Shown here: positions 58,396-64,000 of the stretch, piece after piece
Layout: each line of letters opens with the position of its first letter
How positions within the stretch are numbered: the first letter of the stretch is position 1
Source of the DNA: Escallonia rubra
Taxonomy: Eukaryota > Streptophyta > Magnoliopsida > Escalloniales > Escalloniaceae
NCBI GenBank assembly: GCA_033065855.1
Contig: JAVXUO010002885.1
Coordinates: forward strand, 186,001 to 250,000
Direction: 5' to 3'
Length of the DNA: 64,000 nt
Notes under the pieces: generated by a model
Seen by the model: only the letters and a program-made list of their open reading frames with translations
Database searches by the model: none
What the model was told of the DNA's origin: nothing
Made by a program: the position numbers and the translations under genes

Positions 58396-60131
58396 GGGCT
58401 AATTACACTTATGTCCCTGAGGTTAGGGTATAATTACAGGCAAGGACAATAGTTTGCACAAATTACACTTATGTCCGTTGACTAAACAGAAACTTAAAAA
58501 AAACCTAACGGTTTTGACAAAATGACTTTATTGCCCTTATCTTGGAAAGCTAATTTTTTTCAAATGCCATTACCTTTTTTTAAAAAATAAAATCAGAAAA
58601 GAAAACCCTTTAATTTGAACTTTACTCTTTTTCTCTCTTCCCCCACTCTTACCCACCCATTTCGTCGCTACCCTCCCCCCACCCTGTCCACTGCTGCTCC
58701 TCATACCCCCCACCCACTGGCCACCAAGACTTCCCTCCGCCCATCCCCTCGGCAGCCACCTCCGTCAGACCACGCCGACATCAGCCCCTTTTCTCGCTCA
58801 ATCTCGTCGCAACCCTATCCCTCGCCCAACCCCGTAGCAGCGCCGTAGCCGCAGCCCGTCAGACCACGACGCCATCAGCCCCCTTCCTGGCCCAATCCCG
58901 TCGCAACCCCTTCCCTCGCCCAACCTCGGAGCAGCGCCGCAGCCCGTCCCTCGCCCGCACCGTATGTGATACCATTTCCACAGCACCGACATCGTCCCCA
59001 TTTCCACACCCACAACCGCCAAACTTTGTAGCAACCACCACCAACCGTCTCTGCAATCACCGGAGTAATTCCCCGCCCCTTACCTCTGCATCATAATACT
59101 CCTCACAACCGTGTAGATCGAGTAGCTGTGTACACCATCCCTACCACAAAAAAAAACACAAAACTCAGCGTCTGCATTGCCATCACCGAGGTCTATTCAA
59201 GATTTAAGCCAAAACCGCAATCATCTCGGTGGTTTTGGCTCAGATCTAGTGTAGATCTCGGTGAGTTTGGCTTCGATAAACACAACGAGGTAAGTAATTT
59301 CGCCGGTGGTTTTGGCCGGTGATTTTGGTGGCTGCAATGGGCGGTGGATGGCTGTCGCCAGTCACTGTCGCCGGTGATTTTGACTTCTATCTCTAGATCT
59401 ATAAAAGTACCAGTTAGGTTGGTAGATGGGTGCGGGTTGAGGTGTTGTTGATGGTGGGTTGTTTGGTGGTTACCGTGGTGTTGGCCGGTTGGTATGCGGT
59501 GGTTGTGGGCAAGGTGGGTACGATGTTGGATGTACCGTGGCCGTGATTGGGTTCGGTGGTGGGTGGTTATGGGTTCAGTGGTGGGCGTTGATGGTCGACG
59601 ATGGTGGGTGTACTGTGACCATGGTATTGCGACTGATTGGGAAAATGTCGGTCGGTGCTTAAACTGTGATGGGATCCCATTTTTCAAATTGATTAAAGTT
59701 TTTTTACCAATTCATCTTCAATTTTTTTTTCATCTTTTCAATTAATTAATGGAACCTTTTTAGATCCAATACACTATTTGGCTTTGATGTTTGTCCATGG
59801 TGAGTTGCTGGTGTGCTGGGTGGTGGTCGTCTATCACGGTGGTGGTTGGCTAGATACACAAAGGAACAGAGACAAATGAACATAGAAGATCATCTTAACC
59901 GCTACAAAGTGTAGTGGTTAACCTTTACACTTTGTGGCGATCAGACATATATTGTTGTGTTGTGAAGTGTGCGAGAAGCGCGTTAGGGACATTTTGGGCA
60001 TAATTCCTAACCGCTACAAAGAGTGGCGGTTAGGAAAGTTAGAGTAAAAAAAAAGCAATCTGTACCGTCCACTCTCACGCGTTGACGGCCAGATGGATGG
60101 TATTTCTCCACCGGTAGACAGGGATCGGCTC

Positions 60132-60133
<2 letters not shown>
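58396..60133. mobile_element. Composite of two element types in (TA)n (elements 8 and 9)
   Basis: The left end GGGCTAATTACACTTATG with CCTGAGGTTAGGG is related to the Mutator-like element at 8630-9653. The right end, in reverse complement GGGAGCCGATCCCTGTCTAC then CGGTGGAGAAAT, is the same as the right end of element 4, with AACCGCTACAAAG hairpins near 59898 and 60010. No partner end of either type is seen inside, so this is two truncated elements or a recombinant. The interior is CCACC/GGTGG low complexity. Confidence 0.5.

Positions 60134-60195
<62 letters not shown>
60134..60195. repeat. (TA)n before CACTA copy 2
   Basis: Long TA run into which the CACTA end appears to be inserted. Confidence 0.95.
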
Positions 60196-60198
<3 letters not shown>

Positions 60199-60400
60199 TA
60201 CAAGAAAAGAGGGAATTAGCGACGGACCAAATTCCGTCGCTAAAAGTCGTTTCAGAGACGGAAATAATCGTCGGTAAAAGTCCGTCGGTAAAACTATTTA
60301 ACGACGGAATAATTCCGTCGGTAAAAATACCCGTCGGTGAAAGTAGGGTTTTACCAACGGACTTTAACCGACGGGTGTGTTCCGTCGGTAAAGGACTTAA
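60196..60400. repeat. Subterminal repeats of CACTA copy 2
   Basis: About ten copies, in both orientations, of words related to TCCGTCGGTAAAA. Confidence 0.85.
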
Positions 60401-60436
60401 AAAGATCAGATCCCCTTTCTTTTCTTTCTCCCGTTG

Positions 60437-60475
<39 letters not shown>

Positions 60476-60720
60476 ACCGGCGATATTCCTTCTGTCGCCA
60501 TCCCAGTCAACCTAGCCCCGGACGGAATAGAGCCTGCCACCGCCACTGCCGCCCATCTTCAAAACCGAAGGACCGCCGCCACCACTGTCGCGCTGCCACC
60601 ACTGTCGCGCCGCCACCACTGCCGCGCCGCCCATCTTCAAAAACCTTGCAAGGTGAGCCTTGAACTTATTCTCTTCATGCTTGCCTTAAGTCTTTTTATC
60701 CAGTATATATAGACAATGCT

Positions 60721-60813
60721 ATGATGATCTGTCACAACTGTGGGGGAAGAGGGCATGTTGCAATGGAGTGTCCTTCTGGAAGGTTTCTGGACCGGTTCGC
60801 CCGGAGGTATTGA
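60721..60813 (+). pseudogene. C-terminal fragment of a CCHC zinc-knuckle protein
   Basis: A 30-codon frame, ATG to TGA, reads CHNCGGRGHVAMEC (a complete CX2CX4HX4C knuckle), then PSGRFLDRFARRY. This resembles the last knuckle and tail of plant multi-CCHC nucleic-acid-binding proteins. It is followed by 3'-UTR-like sequence and probably represents a captured last exon inside the CACTA element. It could be spliced to the leader at 60653 if transcribed. Confidence 0.65.
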
Positions 60814-62012
60814 TGGATGGAACTTGAATGACTGGTAATGTTGGCACCCGTCCTACTTTTCGCTTGAAGTGAGATTGCTTTTCCGTTCAATAATAATCGA
60901 ACTAGAACTTAATAGATCCGGAGTTTGTGATTGAACTTCTTTTTTAAGAATGTGTTGTATCAGAGTTAGGGCATCACATTATTGGATTTAGTATTCTATG
61001 AATGCGTTTGCTTCAGGGTTTAGTGTTCGTGTTTAGTGATTTGTTCACCTGCCGACGTGATCAATTTAGTTTAAGTGATCAATTCAGTCGAAGTTTGGAA
61101 AGTAGATTGATAAGATTAACTCATGAATTTTGGCCATACATTACTGCATTCACCTTTAGGTGTAACTCTTCCCTGCAATTCTTGCTCATAGACTTCGGGC
61201 TTATAGCGAGAAACAGGGGAGGCGGTGGAGGTACAAGTAAAAGCCATTGCTATACCCTAGTAATAGTTTGTGGAGTATTTACAACACATAAACATCGTGT
61301 TGCTGCTGTGATTGTGATTTACGATTTAATATGGGCAACTCTAGATACCGCCTAATGCAGTTCCTGTTTTTCTCTTGGTGGTTGTCATCAGTGGCTTGGG
61401 GTTGGTTTTGGGTGTTTGGGGTGGGGGGTTACAACATACTTCGATAGGCAAGTAAAGATTCACGGTCACGGGCGACGTCTCCATCCGATAGGAATAACAA
61501 TAAAATAAAAGCCGACAACAAAAGTGACAAAATAAAACAAACTAAGCTATGAAATCCTATAAGTAGATGTTTTTCTTATATTTAATATTTTTTATGAATA
61601 ATCACTAACCAGCTAAATACAAAATCAAAATCACCTAAAATAAGAAAAATATTAAACTAAAACAAAATATAGCCTAAAAGCACAACCAATCAAAATACAA
61701 AACTGTTGTCGGCCACTCACCCAAATTCTAGACACCTGTCCCCACCAACACAAATTCTAGACACATGTTCCCTTCGATGCCACGTGTCTCGATTTCTGTG
61801 CATCCACGTCGGTGCCTGAAATCCCCATTAGAGTGATCTGTTAATGTCAATGAAGGGATACTGCAAGTATAGAGCAAATGCTATTTCTTGGCAGTGAGGA
61901 CGCAACAAACCAAAAAGACCAAAAGAGAAAAATCGAACGACGGGTGCCTAAAGCATCATGTCCATAACTGTACTGAGTTACTCCACAAAAGGAGTGGACA
62001 TGTTCACTATTT

Positions 62013-62085
62013 TCTAAACCCTAAACCCTAACCCTAACCCTAAACCCTAAACCCTAAACCCTAAACCCTAAACCCTAAACCCCAA
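62013..62085. repeat. Interstitial telomere repeats (CCCTAAA)n
   Basis: About ten nearly perfect CCCTAAA units, two of them CCCTAA. This is the Arabidopsis-type plant telomere repeat, here inside a CACTA element. Confidence 0.93.
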
Positions 62086-62690
62086 TTGAATCGAACCCTA
62101 AATTAAACTAATTGAACCCCTAATTAAACCCTAAATTGATTGCCCCAATCTAACCAAACCCTAATTGAATGCCCTAATCCAACCGAACCCTAAATTGAAC
62201 TAATTAAACCCTAAATTGAATGCCTCAAATCAACCGAACCCTAAATTGAATCAATAGAGCCCCCTAATTGAACCCTAAATTGAAGTAATTGAACCCTAAA
62301 TTGAATGCCCTAATTGAATCGAACCCTAAATTAAACTAATTGAACCCCTAATTAAACCCCAAATTGATTGCCCCAATCTAACCGAACCCTAATTGAACCC
62401 TAAATTGAATGCCCTAATCCAACCGAACCCTAAATTGAACTAATTGAATCCTAAATTGAATGCCTCAAATCAACCGAACCCTAAATTGAATCAATAGAAT
62501 CCCCTAATTGAACCCTAAATTGAAGTAATTGAACCCTAAATTGAATGCCCTAATTGAATCGAATCCTAAATTAAACTAATTGAACCCCTAATTAAACCCT
62601 AAATTGATTGCCCCAATCTAACCGAACCCTAATTGAACCCCAAATTGAATGCCCTAATCCAACCGAACCCTAAATTGAAATAATTCAAGC
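62086..62690. repeat. Degenerate telomere-like higher-order repeat
   Basis: Units such as CCCTAAATTGAATG and CCCTAATCCAACCGAA are arranged in a larger period. The block starting at TCGAACCCTAAATTAAAC recurs at 62091, 62319 and 62559, giving a period of 240 bp (228 for the first copy). Confidence 0.88.
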
Positions 62691-62909
62691 GCATCGGATA
62701 TGTGAATTTTGAACATTTTTTTTCCCATTTGAACATTGATCATTTGTTTGATAATTTTAGGTTGTTAATTGTGCGTTTTAGAATTGTGATTATTGATCGA
62801 TGATTTTAGGTTATTAGCTGTGCATTTGAAGTAATTGCGATTATTAATTGATGATTTTAGGTTGTTAATTGATGATTTTAGATTGTTAATTGTGCATTGA
62901 GCATTTGAG

Positions 62910-63042
62910 ATATTGAGATTATTGACGGAGGATGGGACCCAATTGGATTGAATGTGTGATTTTTGTTAATTTTTATTGCATTGAGCATTTGAGAATTGAG
63001 AATTGAGATTGTTGACGGAGGATGGGACCCAATTGGATTGAG
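62910..63042. repeat. Direct repeat before ORF2 of copy 2
   Basis: GACGGAGGATGGGACCCAAT and neighbouring bases occur at about 62924 and 63015. Similar ATTGATGATTTTAGG words are also repeated between 62790 and 62890. Confidence 0.75.
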
Positions 63043-63104
63043 ATACCTGTTAGTTAGCGCAGACACGGACACCACGGTTGAAGAAGGCGCTGCCCGCGGG
63101 TGCC

Positions 63105-63891
63105 CCGATGACGGACATGACGAAATATCCCCCACATTGGATATCTCACGGTGTATGGGGGGAGATGATAGATCGGTGGGCTGCGGATCCAGGTTGGGAC
63201 GCCAAGAGTAAGAGCGGGGCTGAGAACAGACAGAACAGAGATCCGACGCACACGGGGGGGGGGGGGGGCGGTGCCACACGACATCGTCCGACACATGAAC
63301 GCGGTCGAGCATCCGGATCTAGAGGAAGATGAGGTCATAGCTCTGACCTATACTCAGACGCACGTGCGGAAGAAGGACAAGGACGAGACGCACCAGGCGG
63401 GCGACTATATTTCAGATATTGCCCGACGGATCGATGTGAGTCAATTTATTTAAGTTAATGTTTTTTCTTTCTATCCTCAATGTCTGTTTCGTTAATTAAT
63501 GCCCTAACATATCGTTAAACCACTATTTTTACAGGCCTCGTATGAACAGCTAAGGGGGTCCGAGCAGCAGTCCGGACAGCCATCAGCGTCCACTAGTACG
63601 GCTGCGAGTACTGGGGGGTTAAAGCGATGGCTGGATACGCCGGAGGTCGTGAATCGGCCGAAAGGCCGCATACGCGGCCTGCCTAGCACGACTCCTCGTG
63701 CCGTGATAGGAGCGTCCTCACCCCCTGCTGCCCCTCCACAGACACCGGCTCCTCGGCCTCAGTTGGACGACGAGGAGATCCAGCGCATTGCTACAGTGGT
63801 GTGCCGGATGATGAGGGAGCAGGGCACTGCTGGACCAGCCGCCCCGGCCCTGGTTCAGCAGGATCCAGATCCGGGACTCGGGAACCCCTGA
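63105..63891 (+). pseudogene. Second ORF of CACTA copy 2 (plant En/Spm-type protein)
   Basis: First part: KYPPHWISHGVWGEMIDRW and WDAKSKSGAENRQNRD (63117-63253), typical of plant En/Spm-family second-gene proteins. A run of 15 G (63254-63268) then shifts the frame; the next part (63271-63435) reads PHDIVRHMNAVEHPDLEEDE and KDKDETHQAGDYISDIARRI. A GT-AG intron (63436-63534) keeps frame into 63535-63891, ending QQDPDPGLGNP and TGA. Apart from the G run the frame is intact. Confidence 0.8.
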
Positions 63892-64000
63892 TGAGCCCCT
63901 TCCCCTGCCTAGCTTCCCCCCCCCCCCCCCGCGCCCGGCTTGTACTCTTCTCCCCTCTCCTAACCGGCTATCTCCGGTTCTCGACTTGTACATGTATGAG

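Larger units (their letters stand above)
60196..64000 (+). mobile_element. CACTA transposon copy 2, left part (continues beyond the window)
   Basis: It begins CACTACAAGAAAAGAGGG, the classic CACTA end, followed by subterminal AGCGACGGA and TCCGTCGGTAAA words to about 60400. It then carries a pyrimidine-rich leader with a possible donor at 60653, a CCHC gene fragment, a telomere-like tract and a second ORF. Its right end is beyond the window. No TNP2 gene is seen in this part. Confidence 0.88.

Noticed and set aside
57726..60200. Open frames with long Tyr-Ile repeats
   Set aside because: They are translations of (TA)n microsatellites.

Overview
The window looks like nuclear DNA of a flowering plant, probably a eudicot. 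It has spliced genes with GT-AG introns, an AT-rich non-coding background, plant transposon families of most major classes, and plant-type telomere repeats (CCCTAAA). I cannot name the species. Only two host genes can be supported: SOQ1 (SUPPRESSOR OF QUENCHING 1), which fills most of the first 29 kb, and an intronless atypical bHLH gene near 36 kb. The remainder is introns, intergenic DNA, transposable elements and gene fragments carried by them.

Layout. 1-29,298: SOQ1 on the + strand, with 27 visible exons; the 5' exons lie before the window or were not found in its first 2.2 kb. The exons encode most of a HAD phosphatase-like domain, a transmembrane helix, a thioredoxin-like domain, an NHL beta-propeller and a C-terminal domain. 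Every splice phase is compatible, so the gene appears intact although its introns carry a tiny TRIM, two Mutator-like elements, a Copia retrotransposon (with a hAT inserted in it), another hAT MITE and a Gypsy remnant. 29.3-35.2 kb: intergenic, with a perfect hairpin and a MITE in a TA microsatellite. 35.2-36.4 kb: the bHLH gene, with an intron in its 5' UTR. 36.4-42.3 kb: intergenic.

42.3-64 kb is a transposon patchwork. It holds two elements set in (TA)n that carry gene fragments (an S40/DUF584 senescence-regulator fragment and an LPA66-like PPR fragment), a decayed CACTA transposon next to a telomere-like tract, a PIF/Harbinger-type element carrying a folate-biopterin-transporter fragment, a 1.45-kb solo LTR with internal tandem arrays, a row of elements separated only by long (TA)n tracts, and the left part of a second CACTA carrying a CCHC zinc-knuckle exon, a telomere-like higher-order repeat and a second transposon ORF.

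The most unusual feature is the set of elements whose ends adjoin (TA)n and begin GGGAGCTGATCCGTT or a variant. Most share an internal palindrome CCGCTACATNATGTAGCGG, range from about 59 bp to 1.6 kb, and at least two have captured host coding sequence. I saw no tRNA, rRNA or CRISPR array.
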